DNA of 64,000 nt from positions 246,184 to 310,183 of the forward strand of contig NZ_JASFYG010000003.1 in NCBI RefSeq assembly GCF_030055435.1, read 5' to 3'. Under the pieces are notes generated by a model. It searched no databases, was not told where the DNA came from, and saw only the letters and a list, made by a program, of their open reading frames with translations. The stretch comes from Methanothermobacter sp. GTDB taxonomy: Archaea; Methanobacteriota; Methanobacteria; Methanobacteriales; Methanothermobacteraceae. The position numbers and the translations under genes are program-made. Of this stretch, positions 38,808 through 47,025 are shown in pieces (position 1 is the first letter of the stretch; the number at the start of each line of letters is the position of its first letter).

Positions 38808-39665
38808 ATGAAGGCAGTTATACCAGCAGCTGGTCTTGGGACCCGTTTTCTTCCTGCAACCAAGGCACAGCCCAAGGAGATGTTACCGGTATTTGATAAA
38901 CCAACAATCCAGTACGTTGTGGAGGAAGCTGTGGCTTCAGGCATAGACGATATCCTCATAATAACAGGTAAAGGTAAGAGGTCAATCGAGGACCACTTTG
39001 ACAGGTCCTTTGAACTTGAATACTTCCTCAGGAAGAACAACAAAAAGGAGTACCTTGACGAGGTTGAGGCCATCTCAGACCTTGCAGACATATACTTTGT
39101 GAGGCAGAAGGAGCAGAAGGGTCTAGGGGATGCAATATACTGTGCAAGAAAACACATAGATGGTGAGGACGCCTTTGCGGTCCTCCTTGGTGATACAATA
39201 ACCTCATCGTCTGATGTCCCATGCACCCGTCAGCTCATGGATATATATGAAAGTTACGGTGCCTCTGCCATTGCCGTTGAGGAGGTTCCAAGAGATAAGG
39301 TTGAAAGGTATGGTATCATTGATGGAAAGGAGATCAGTGCTGGAATCTACAGGATAGATGATATGGTCGAAAAACCCCCTATCAGTGAGGCTCCATCGAA
39401 TCTTGCCATAATGGGAAGGTACGTCCTTGAGAGTGAAATATTTGATCACATAGAGAATGTTCCCCCAGGATTTGGGGGTGAAATCCAGCTAACGGATGCC
39501 ATGAGGGAACTTAAAACAGTTTATGGCTGTCTCTTCAGGGGCAGAACCTATGATATAGGTAACAGGGTGGACTGGCTTAAAACATCCCTTGAATTTGCCA
39601 TGAGGGATGATGAGATAAGGCCTGAACTGGTTGATTATCTGAGGGACCTCATTTCCAGATACTAA
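38808..39665 (+). CDS. galU: UTP-glucose-1-phosphate uridylyltransferase
   Basis: A 285-residue nucleotidyltransferase that makes UDP-glucose. The signature AVIPAAGLGTRFLPATKAQPKEMLPVFDKPTIQYVVEEAV (shown in parts: GLGTRFLPATK and PKEMLPVFDKP) and the GLGDAI, LGDTI and GFGGEIQLTDAM motifs match bacterial/archaeal GalU. ATG 38808 follows TGGAGG; upstream in-frame sequence is low-complexity. UDP-glucose can be turned into UDP-galactose by the galE nearby, for glycans or pseudomurein and glycoprotein synthesis. Confidence 0.94.
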   Translation: MKAVIPAAGLGTRFLPATKAQPKEMLPVFDKPTIQYVVEEAVASGIDDILIITGKGKRSIEDHFDRSFELEYFLRKNNKKEYLDEVEAISDLADIYFVRQKEQKGLGDAIYCARKHIDGEDAFAVLLGDTITSSSDVPCTRQLMDIYESYGASAIAVEEVPRDKVERYGIIDGKEISAGIYRIDDMVEKPPISEAPSNLAIMGRYVLESEIFDHIENVPPGFGGEIQLTDAMRELKTVYGCLFRGRTYDIGNRVDWLKTSLEFAMRDDEIRPELVDYLRDLISRY

Positions 39666-39692
39666 AAAATATAATTTTTTGGTCTTTTTTAC

Positions 39693-40955
39693 TCATAGAA
39701 ATGGCATTACAAGGAAGAGTATGGAATTTGATATCCCGTGTGATACCGTTATACCTGCGATACTCCTTGTTCTCTGGAATGCAAGACCATAGACCACTGC
39801 AACGCTGAACACAAATATAAGGTCGTAAACGGATTTCCAGCCCACGTGAAGTGCTGTAAATAGGAGTGATGCATACAGGAGTCCCGGAAGCTTCCCCATA
39901 ACATCTTCGGCGTTCCTCTGAACAATACCCCTGAAAAGGAGTTCCTCAGCAAGCCCAGTCCCTATGAGAATAACAGAAAAGCCCAGAATAAAATTCTGAA
40001 CTGAGAGATGAGGGATGAGGGCATCTGGTCTGAGTATCTGGTATTCAATGTATCCCATTGGAAAACCTGTGAATGCAACTGCAACCTGCCACCGCAACTT
40101 TCTTAAGTTCAATCCGGCGTCGTACCTTGTGAGGTTCTGGGTTCTCATGAGGGCTGCTGATGCTGCAAAAAGTGGAACTGCTATTATGATGTACCAGTAG
40201 AGGTGCTTTACAACTGTGAGGGGCATTGAGAGTCCCACGATCCTTATGAGGGGAAGCATCATCATGGCGGCAAGGAGAACCTTCATCTTTTTCTTTGAGA
40301 GTGATGAGTGGATAAAGAGGGCGAAGAGAAGCGCTGTGTGAATCACAAGGCCCAGCTTCATGCTTATAAAGGTTGTTGTGTACTCTGCAATAACAAGGAT
40401 GGAGAGGTAGAGGAGGAGCACCGAGGTGTTGTACCTGAGGAACTCATCTTTGAGCTCTTCCTCCAGCTCCTTCATCTTTGCATATGCAACAAGCACCTTG
40501 ACCTTCTCCTGGTTCCTGAGGCAGATCTCATTATAGCGTTTATATGCATCAATGGCCTCATCATGCTTGCCGAGCCTTTCAAGAATCCTTGCGCTGTGTA
40601 GAACGGCCTCTGATTCATTTTTGAGATCCTTAGCCTTTCTGAAGCCTGACGCTGCAAGGTTGTAGAACCACCCTGCCTTCTTCAGCTTACCCTTCCTCTC
40701 ATAAATCTTACCCATGCAGAATGATACATCGGCCTCACGTGGGTCGTCTTCCTCCCTGTAGAGTTCAAGGGCATTCTTGTAACTCTCAAGGGCAAGATCA
40801 GTTTTCTGAAGTTTATGGTATTCCCTTCCCATTTTGAAAAGTGTATCGGCAGTTTTCTTGACGTCTCCTGCCTCTGCGTACTCTTCGGCCCTTAGATTCA
40901 GGTACCTGATTTTGTCAATGTAATCCTCTGGTCTGAGAATCCTTCGCCTCTCCAA
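39693..40955 (-). CDS. TPR protein fused to a CPBP-type membrane protease domain
   Basis: A 420-residue fusion. The N-terminal 180 residues hold TPR-like repeats (for example YHKLQKTDLALESYKNALEL, AGWFYNLAASGFRKA, LGKHDEAIDAYKRY). The C-terminal part is a membrane domain with about eight helices and the CPBP motifs EELLFRG (about residue 337) and two later histidines (ALHVGW, SHGISNS). CPBP proteins are intramembrane glutamic proteases or scaffolds. Start is TTG 40955 with AGGTGG upstream; the preceding gene ends 8 bases before it. It probably works with its AAA-kinase neighbour (inference). Confidence 0.82.
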   Translation of the reverse strand: MERRRILRPEDYIDKIRYLNLRAEEYAEAGDVKKTADTLFKMGREYHKLQKTDLALESYKNALELYREEDDPREADVSFCMGKIYERKGKLKKAGWFYNLAASGFRKAKDLKNESEAVLHSARILERLGKHDEAIDAYKRYNEICLRNQEKVKVLVAYAKMKELEEELKDEFLRYNTSVLLLYLSILVIAEYTTTFISMKLGLVIHTALLFALFIHSSLSKKKMKVLLAAMMMLPLIRIVGLSMPLTVVKHLYWYIIIAVPLFAASAALMRTQNLTRYDAGLNLRKLRWQVAVAFTGFPMGYIEYQILRPDALIPHLSVQNFILGFSVILIGTGLAEELLFRGIVQRNAEDVMGKLPGLLYASLLFTALHVGWKSVYDLIFVFSVAVVYGLAFQRTRSIAGITVSHGISNSILFLVMPFL

Positions 40956-40963
40956 GTTACCAC

Positions 40964-42901
40964 CTAGTTCTTCATGGCCATCCTCTGAAAGAGTTCCCCA
41001 TCAACATGAAGGTCGAGCTGTCCAGCTGATGGAAGGGAAGCCTTCTCGAACTTCTTAACGTCCTGCAGTATGCTCATCTCGAGTATGGCCTCCATTGACC
41101 TCACCCCATGCCTGTACTCTGGGATCCTGAGGAATGCGTTCAGCACCCCATCATCGATCCTGAGGCGGCCGTCCCCATCAAAGAGGTGTGGGGTCTTCCT
41201 CTCAAACATGGATCTTAAGAGTATTGCCCTCCTCAGCATAAAAAATTTGTCTCGCCTGTGCTGTGGATCGGGACCGATGATATTCACATAGCCACGGAGT
41301 CTGCTTATGAAGTCCCTCACCTTGGCTTCCCTGAGAATTTCAGGGTCCTGTGACTCGAACTCCTGGAATGTGCTGCTTGTACCACCTGCAAATACAAGTA
41401 TGGATTTACCCAGGGGGTGCATGCTGTCCCCTTCCCTGAACTCCCCGTCCTGCATGGGTGCCAGGAAGTACCTGATCCATCCAAGCCTTTTACCACCCAT
41501 GGGTGAGTCGAATTCATCAAAAAATGCTTGGGGAACCATACCCTCAAGAACCACATCCCTTATCTGATGGAAAGCGTCTATGAGGTCATCTTCGTCCCTG
41601 AACTGGGATATGTTGAAGTTCAGGGGTTTTATTTTCTCAGGATCCACACTTGCAGCCAGCTGGCTCACAGCAAATGACTTACCGGCCCCTGGAGGACCAA
41701 AAACCCCAATACAGAGGGGTCTTTCAGGCTTCTCATTTTTCATGTATTCCATCAGAATATTCCTTATACTCTGATAACCCTCAATTTCCCTTCGATCGGC
41801 CGTTATGAGTTTACCAAAGTGTGCAACAGGAAGAGGGCACTTTCTTCTTCTGTAACCGTTTATCACGATGTACCTTGACACAGCCTCTATATCAAATAGT
41901 GGTGGTGAGTCAGCGATTGTCCAGAGGCCCCTTGAGTGGTGGGGTATGTCAACGGCACCGATATCATCCCCTTCTGAACGGAATATATCACCTACGGGGT
42001 AGTCTGGTTCCTCAGAAAACCCGATAGAAAGGAGTTCAGCGGCAGCAGCCATGCCTTTTCTCACGGATTCATCAATTTCAAGTCCTCTGCTCAGTGAGGC
42101 TGTGAATCCTGCTGTGAATGCACATCCACATCCCTGCATTTTACCAGGGGCCCTTTCGACGAGGTTACCCTCAAATATCTGGGGGTGGTAGAATAACCTG
42201 GCGTCACCCCTGTTATAGTATATGGCGCCTTCCAAGCCCACACGAACGATAATCCTGAGGTCCTGTATGTCCTTAAGTGTGGGGTTGTTCCTCATCTGCC
42301 ACATGAAGTCCTCTGCTGTCCTCTCCCAGGAGAGTCTCCTGCTTATATTGGCACCGTACTCCCTGAGGTCCTCCATGTTTATTAGGAGGATAATGTTTTT
42401 ACGCTGCCTTTCAATGAGATGCTCCCAGAGGCTTCCGCTGAATAGGGGTGATGACATTTTGAGTACTGTGGTTGGGTCACCATCAATTATGGATGAGGGC
42501 CATTTTTCCTTCATTTCCCTGAAACCATTTCCCGCATCATCGATGACGACAATATCTGTATCCTTGTCCCTGAATCTGAATGGCATCGAGGGGAGACCAT
42601 CATCGGGTCCGGTGTAGCCCATAAACCTCTTCACGTGGTAACCGTTACCTGTGGGTTTTAACTCTGCAAACGAGTGTATGAACTCTGAAGGATCTGTTTT
42701 TTCAGGGCTGCACGATAGTGAGGGGTGGTTGACATCTGTAAGGCTGCTGAGCATCCTGGCAGTGAGTAGGGCGCCTCCCTCGAGTGCCCGTCTCTTGAAA
42801 CCCAGATGGGTTTTCCAGTTGAACATGGAACCCCCAGCGTCCTGCTTGACAGGCCACTGGATCCAGTCAACTGTTATATCCCCTGTTACAGTAATTTTCA
42901 T
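40964..42901 (-). CDS. PfkB-like kinase domain fused to AAA-type ATPase
   Basis: A 645-residue two-domain protein. Residues 1-310 look like a ribokinase/PfkB sugar kinase (MKITVTGDITVDW start), but the usual GAGD catalytic motif reads GCGCAF at 257-262, with Cys in place of Asp, so kinase activity may be lost. Residues about 370-640 form an AAA-type ATPase with Walker A GPPGAGKS (402-409), Walker B FFDEFD (460-465) and later arginine-rich helices. I do not recognise an established family with this plan. ATG 42901 is chosen for AGGTGAT and for the PfkB start; 63 further in-frame codons upstream would overlap galE. It is followed by the TPR-CPBP gene, so the three form an operon with galE. Confidence 0.75.
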   Translation of the reverse strand: MKITVTGDITVDWIQWPVKQDAGGSMFNWKTHLGFKRRALEGGALLTARMLSSLTDVNHPSLSCSPEKTDPSEFIHSFAELKPTGNGYHVKRFMGYTGPDDGLPSMPFRFRDKDTDIVVIDDAGNGFREMKEKWPSSIIDGDPTTVLKMSSPLFSGSLWEHLIERQRKNIILLINMEDLREYGANISRRLSWERTAEDFMWQMRNNPTLKDIQDLRIIVRVGLEGAIYYNRGDARLFYHPQIFEGNLVERAPGKMQGCGCAFTAGFTASLSRGLEIDESVRKGMAAAAELLSIGFSEEPDYPVGDIFRSEGDDIGAVDIPHHSRGLWTIADSPPLFDIEAVSRYIVINGYRRRKCPLPVAHFGKLITADRREIEGYQSIRNILMEYMKNEKPERPLCIGVFGPPGAGKSFAVSQLAASVDPEKIKPLNFNISQFRDEDDLIDAFHQIRDVVLEGMVPQAFFDEFDSPMGGKRLGWIRYFLAPMQDGEFREGDSMHPLGKSILVFAGGTSSTFQEFESQDPEILREAKVRDFISRLRGYVNIIGPDPQHRRDKFFMLRRAILLRSMFERKTPHLFDGDGRLRIDDGVLNAFLRIPEYRHGVRSMEAILEMSILQDVKKFEKASLPSAGQLDLHVDGELFQRMAMKN

Positions 42902-42935
42902 CTCCATCACCTGAGTATATATGGACATACCAAAA

Positions 42936-43904
42936 TCATTTTTTTGCGGTTCTATGCCACTTCCATGCGGTTTTGATGATTTCCTCAAGTTCAGTGAAAA
43001 TGGGTCTCCAACCAAGGATTTTACGTGCCCTTTCTGAACTTCCAACAAGTTCTGGTGGGTCTCCAGGTCTTCTTTCATCCTCCACAACATTTATACTTGC
43101 ACCTGTAACCTCTCCACAGGTTTCTATGACCTCTCTCACAGAGAACCCGTTCCCGTTTCCAAGGTTGAACACTCCACTCCTTTCACCTTCAAGGTATTCA
43201 AGGGCCCTCCAGTGGGCGTCTGCAAGGTCCATAACGTGTATGTAGTCCCTTATGCATGTCCCGTCGGGTGTGGGGTAGTCTGTCCCGAAGATCCTCACAG
43301 AGTCCCTCAGACCCATCGCGGCGTCCAGTACTATGGGTATGAGGTGTGTTTCAGGCTCGTGGAGCTCACCAATCTCTCCTTCAGGGTCGGCGCCTGCTGC
43401 GTTGAAGTAACGGAGTGATACATAGCTGAGGCCATATGCATCGTTGTAGTCCCTCAGTATCTCCTCAACCATGAGCTTGGACCTTCCGTAGGGGCTTATG
43501 GGGTTGAGGGGGTGTTTTTCGGTTATCGGGATTTCAGATGGGTTGCCGTAGACTGCACATGTTGATGAGAATATGAACCGGCTGACACCATTCTCCAGCA
43601 TGGAATCAAGGAGGTTCAGGGTGTTCATCACATTGTTTCTGTAGTAGTCTCCTGGTTTCTGCACAGATTCACCCACATCTGTGAAAGCAGCAAAGTGCAT
43701 CACTGCCTCAACATCGTATTCAGTGAAGATCCTCCCAAGGAGTTTTCTGTTGCCCAGGTCACCCTCAATGAATTTGCCCCACCTTACAGCTTCCCTGTGC
43801 CCCTTTGTAAGGTTATCCAGGATGAAGGTTTCATATCCCCTCTCTGAGAGGAACTTATTGACATGTGAACCGATATAACCTGCTCCGCCGACTATAAGTA
43901 TCAT
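42936..43904 (-). CDS. galE: UDP-glucose 4-epimerase
   Basis: A 322-residue short-chain dehydrogenase-type epimerase. The NAD-binding GGAGYIGSH (residues 6-14), SSTCAVYG (Ser/Tyr active-site region near 117) and YGRSK (Tyr and Lys) motifs are intact, as are RYFNAAGADPEGEIGE and RDYIHVMDLADAH. It interconverts UDP-glucose and UDP-galactose. Start ATG 43904 is defined by the NAD motif and a TGGTGT site; a longer reading frame upstream lacks one. A TATA-like ATATTTATC lies at 43941-43950 on this strand. It fits with galU. Confidence 0.95.
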   Translation of the reverse strand: MILIVGGAGYIGSHVNKFLSERGYETFILDNLTKGHREAVRWGKFIEGDLGNRKLLGRIFTEYDVEAVMHFAAFTDVGESVQKPGDYYRNNVMNTLNLLDSMLENGVSRFIFSSTCAVYGNPSEIPITEKHPLNPISPYGRSKLMVEEILRDYNDAYGLSYVSLRYFNAAGADPEGEIGELHEPETHLIPIVLDAAMGLRDSVRIFGTDYPTPDGTCIRDYIHVMDLADAHWRALEYLEGERSGVFNLGNGNGFSVREVIETCGEVTGASINVVEDERRPGDPPELVGSSERARKILGWRPIFTELEEIIKTAWKWHRTAKK

Positions 43905-44097
43905 TTTCACACCACACATCAACATATTGTTGGGGGAGCAGATAAATATTGATGATGGACTTCTAATGAAGTCATGATCCCCTTTTGATTTTTTCCGTAA
44001 TTCTGTACTGTTTTTACCCATCAAGACTTTTCCTTAAAATTATTTTATTGGAAAAATTCAACATATCTTTGAGTTACATATCCTCAGAGGTGATGTA

Positions 44098-44517
44098 TTG
44101 AACTACCTGGTATTCGCGCTCTTTGCAGCATTGATGTTTGGTCTGGCCCCAATTTTCAGCAAGATAGGGCTTGAGGGCGTTAACCCTGGAATAGCACTTA
44201 CAATAAGAAGTTCCGTCATAACAGTGGTCATGCTCTCATGGGTGATGTTCAGCGGGGGCATGGATGCTCTCTCAGATGTGGGTCCAAGGGGATGGTTCTT
44301 CCTGGCACTGGATGGTATATCAGCAGCTCTCCTGGGACAGCTCTTTTATTACTATGCACTCAAATCAGGGGAGGCATCAATAGTTGTACCCGTGGTTGCG
44401 GCCTTCCCCATATTCACCCTCATAGTTGCGGCTTTCCTGCTGGGTGAGAGGGTAACGGCGGCGAAGGCCATCGGGTTGTTAATGGTTGTTGGGGGTGTGG
44501 TGCTTGTCCGGATGTGA
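44098..44517 (+). CDS. EamA-family membrane transporter, single-domain form
   Basis: A 139-residue membrane protein with five helices; one EamA repeat instead of the usual two, so it would work as a dimer like SMR proteins. The end PVVAAFPIFTLIVAAFLLGERVTAAKAIGLLMVVGGVVLV is the family's typical close. Start is TTG 44098, with AGAGGTGAT six bases upstream. The transported metabolite is unknown. It is transcribed divergently from galE. Confidence 0.83.
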   Translation: MNYLVFALFAALMFGLAPIFSKIGLEGVNPGIALTIRSSVITVVMLSWVMFSGGMDALSDVGPRGWFFLALDGISAALLGQLFYYYALKSGEASIVVPVVAAFPIFTLIVAAFLLGERVTAAKAIGLLMVVGGVVLVRM

Positions 44518-44585
44518 ACTGGTAACACATTTTAGATAAATTTTTATCATTTGATGCATAACTATAACTCAAGGGGAGGTCTTTT

Positions 44586-45047
44586 ATGAAGATAACTGAG
44601 AAGATGGTTGAAGGGGTTCGGGTTGCCTACATGGAGTGTTCTGGTAGCTATGACCGTATACCCCAGTACATAGCTGAGGTTGCAGAGTGGGTCATAGAGA
44701 ATGGACTGCAGATGACGGGACGTGTATACGGGACCTACTATAACAGTCCAGAAGATGTGAGTGAGGATGAACTAGTCTATGAGATAGGGGTCTCCATTGC
44801 AGGTGAATCGGAGCCGTCTGAAAAAATTAAGATAAAGAACTTACCTGCCCACAGGGTCCTTGCAACACTTCATGAGGGGCCATACAGTGAGGTGGGTCCT
44901 GCCATCCATGCTTTAATGGATTATGCCACTGAAAATGGCTATGAAATTGCAGGCCCAGTAACTGAGGTCTACCTCAACAGTCCACTGGAGGTGGATGAAT
45001 CGGAGCTTCTAACAGAGGTTCAGCTCCCTGTCAAGAAACCTGATTGA
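44586..45047 (+). CDS. GyrI-like effector-binding protein
   Basis: A 153-residue protein of the GyrI/AraC effector-binding fold (residues about 1-150), a two-fold repeat: MKITEKMVEGVRVAYMECSGSYDRIPQYI and the second half NLPAHRVLATLHEGPYSEVGPAIHALMDYA. It binds small molecules in regulators and, when free-standing, may act as a hydrolase or a sensor. GGGGAGG precedes the ATG. It lies 68 bases behind the EamA gene. The ligand is unknown. Confidence 0.84.
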   Translation: MKITEKMVEGVRVAYMECSGSYDRIPQYIAEVAEWVIENGLQMTGRVYGTYYNSPEDVSEDELVYEIGVSIAGESEPSEKIKIKNLPAHRVLATLHEGPYSEVGPAIHALMDYATENGYEIAGPVTEVYLNSPLEVDESELLTEVQLPVKKPD

Positions 45048-45136
45048 TTATTTCCTTTTAATATAATTGACGGGTTCTTTCTTTTTTATAAAATAAATTT
45101 TGGTCCTGATTTTAGAATGTATACAAATAAATAGAT

Positions 45137-45210
45137 CTGGAGGGATATCTCCAGAGAACTGGAATTTGCAAAATAATTAGAGCTGGAGGGGTATCCCCAC
45201 TGGATTGGAA
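45137..45210. repeat. degenerate direct repeat of a gene tail
   Basis: Copies at 45137-45164 and 45183-45210 match at 22 of 28 bases (both begin CTGGAGGG and end TGGAA) and are 46 bp apart. The right copy lies in the end of the frameshifted surface-protein gene. The left copy looks like a decayed second version of that gene's 3' end, left by duplication. Confidence 0.5.
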
Positions 45211-45668
45211 GTTAAACTGTGTTTTCCCCTTAAATCAGTGTAGGTTACGCCGAAACCACCTATGAAGTATGGGCTGGTTAGTCTGGCTTCTTCTCCGAAT
45301 TCAATTTTAATCTCTTCCTCGGTGGGTATAGATCTCTGCCTCGAACTCCACCTCTTTTCCTGCGCCTATAACATCAAAGAACCTTTCAAAGTCCTGTGAT
45401 GCGATCGTAACGTTCTTCGCTGGTCCTGTACCTTTATTTTTTATCCTGCATTTAATGGTGACATTTATTCCTGGCTTTGCAGACTTGAGACCGATCTGGG
45501 TTGCAATGATTTTGGCCGCACCGGGTGTATTGTTTTTTTCTCACTCAAATTTTCATTTTCTTTAAGTTCCATGTTATATGTGCTCCCTGTTGGGGTGAAG
45601 AGGTAAACACCTGCTGAGACACCTTCAATGAGAAGCACAGCAATTAAAGCAACGATTTTCGTATCCAT
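45177..45668 (-). pseudogene. frameshifted surface-protein gene
   Basis: A gene with a good start (ATG 45668 after GGAG, 8 bases) and a membrane anchor (KIVALIAVLLIEGVSAGVYLF). The frame breaks in an A7 tract (T7 on the plus strand near 45533-45539); with one more A the frame continues as NNTPGAAKIIATQIGLKSAK and a beta-rich CARDB-like section (NVTIKCRIKNKGTGPAKNVT). A second shift of opposite sign near 45328-45335 restores the original frame: TEEEIKIEFGEEARLTSPYF to a stop at 45177. The two shifts cancel. It is either a pseudogene, a phase-variable gene, or sequencing errors; the A tract favours slippage. Confidence 0.72.
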
Positions 45669-45775
45669 CTTACAGTCTCCAATATTAATAATTTTTAAAA
45701 GGGGCACATATAAGTTTTTTTGATCTAGGTAAGGCTGATATGGTTGAACATACATACAGTGTAATGTGATTTAAA

Positions 45776-46165
45776 ATGAAAATTGAAGAACCAATTAAAA
45801 CAACAGTTGAGGAGCTCCGCAAGCTCCTGGATGTGAAGAACCTTGTGGGTGAGTCCATCGAGACAGAGGATAAGGTTCTGATACCACTCATGAAGATGGG
45901 TGTCGGGTTCGGTGCCGGTATGGGTGAGGGAACATCCTCTGAGTCTGAGGGGGGCTCTGGAAGCGGTGCAGGTGCTGCTGCTGGAGCTGAACCAGTGGCC
46001 ATGATAGTCCTCCTTAAGGGGGTTGAGGGCCCGGAGGGTGTTAGGGTGATTGACCTCAGATCAGGGAGCACCGGGAGGATCATACAGGAACTTGGATCCA
46101 CCGTTACAGATATAATACGGGAGATTTCAGATAAGAGGGAACCTGAAACTGAGAGCGAAGAATGA
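45776..46165 (+). CDS. GerW/YtfJ family protein
   Basis: A 129-residue protein of the GerW family (sporulation protein YtfJ in Bacillus). It has EELRKLLDVKNLVGESIETEDKVLIPLMKMGVGFGAGMGEG (in parts: LVGESIE, IPLMKMGVGFG), a glycine/serine-rich run (residues 55-70) and AAAGAEPVAMIVLL. Bacillus ytfJ lies with ytfI (DUF2953), and the same pair is seen here, in an organism that makes no spores. The role in methanogens is unknown; an envelope function is plausible. No strong ribosome site precedes the ATG, so the mRNA may be leaderless. Confidence 0.85.
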   Translation: MKIEEPIKTTVEELRKLLDVKNLVGESIETEDKVLIPLMKMGVGFGAGMGEGTSSESEGGSGSGAGAAAGAEPVAMIVLLKGVEGPEGVRVIDLRSGSTGRIIQELGSTVTDIIREISDKREPETESEE

Positions 46166-46173
46166 GATAGCCC

Positions 46174-46734
46174 ATGAAGATCCTCCTCATAATCATCTCA
46201 TTTTCACTTGCAGCCTTTTTACTGGTCCTCATATCAAAGTATACTGTTATCCTGAGGGTTGTCAGGGATGGGGGGAGAACCGACTTCAGAATATGGGTCA
46301 CTCTCTGGAGGGTTAGAATTTTAACCAGAAGCTTTAATGGGGGAAGTAAGAGGGGGGATGGGGAGGCAGTGGAGCCTGCAGCCATGAAAAGGATTTTCAG
46401 AAGGACCTGGAGGGCAAGGAGGTACCTAATGGACCTGTTAATGGCCATGATATCCTCCATAACCATAAGGAGGCTCGAGATAAGAGTTTCGGTGGGAACC
46501 GGTGATGCATCTGACACCGCAATCATCACAGGTTACCTATGGACCATTTCAGCACTGACATCCTCCTTAAGGAACATTGAAATAAATGCGATCCCGGATT
46601 TTCTCAGAGGGGATATAAACGGAAAAATCGAACTTGAAATGAGCATCAGGCCACTGAAACCTGTCCTGGTTTTTACCATGCTTCTCCTTAGGAAGCCACT
46701 CAGGGACCTTTTTATGGGATTCAGGGAATTATAA
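46174..46734 (+). CDS. DUF2953 membrane protein (YtfI-like)
   Basis: A 186-residue protein with an N-terminal membrane helix (LLIIISFSLAAFLLVLISKY), then a positively charged section and the family core SITIRRLEIRVSVGTGDASDTAIITGYLW, ending in LRKPLRDLF. DUF2953 partners GerW in Firmicutes. It starts 8 bases after the GerW stop, so the two are made together. Function unknown. Confidence 0.78.
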   Translation: MKILLIIISFSLAAFLLVLISKYTVILRVVRDGGRTDFRIWVTLWRVRILTRSFNGGSKRGDGEAVEPAAMKRIFRRTWRARRYLMDLLMAMISSITIRRLEIRVSVGTGDASDTAIITGYLWTISALTSSLRNIEINAIPDFLRGDINGKIELEMSIRPLKPVLVFTMLLLRKPLRDLFMGFREL

Positions 46735-46806
46735 TGAACTTGTGAGATTTATGCGGATTTATTGATTGCTTTGTTGGTTTCCAGAAATTTCATGTGGTGG
46801 TGGTCA

Positions 46807-47025
46807 ATGAAGATTGTTGATTTCACGTATTCGGCTGAGGCCCTGAACGTGGGTGGAAGGGTTATTGTACCTGTATTCAGGTTAACCTTTGCTTTAACCG
46901 GAAAAACTATAAATGCCGTATCAGTGGAACCTATAATGTGTATCGTTATTGAGGATGATCTGAGATACCCTGTTCTGTTAATGGATGACATTTTAAGTCC
47001 AGGAGGAGATTGCATTGAAGAGTGA
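46807..47025 (+). CDS. small conserved-looking protein upstream of CPBP gene
   Basis: A 72-residue protein, MKIVDFTYSAEALNVGGRVIV at the start, predicted alpha/beta with no membrane helix. An ATG at 46807 follows GGTGG; it overlaps the following CPBP gene by 11 bases, suggesting translational coupling. I do not recognise the family; position in the GerW-DUF2953-CPBP group suggests an envelope-related job. Confidence 0.5.
   Translation: MKIVDFTYSAEALNVGGRVIVPVFRLTFALTGKTINAVSVEPIMCIVIEDDLRYPVLLMDDILSPGGDCIEE

Noticed and set aside
42902..43090. 63-residue N-terminal extension of the kinase-AAA protein
   Set aside because: It would overlap the galE end, and a good ribosome site and the PfkB-type start point to 42901.
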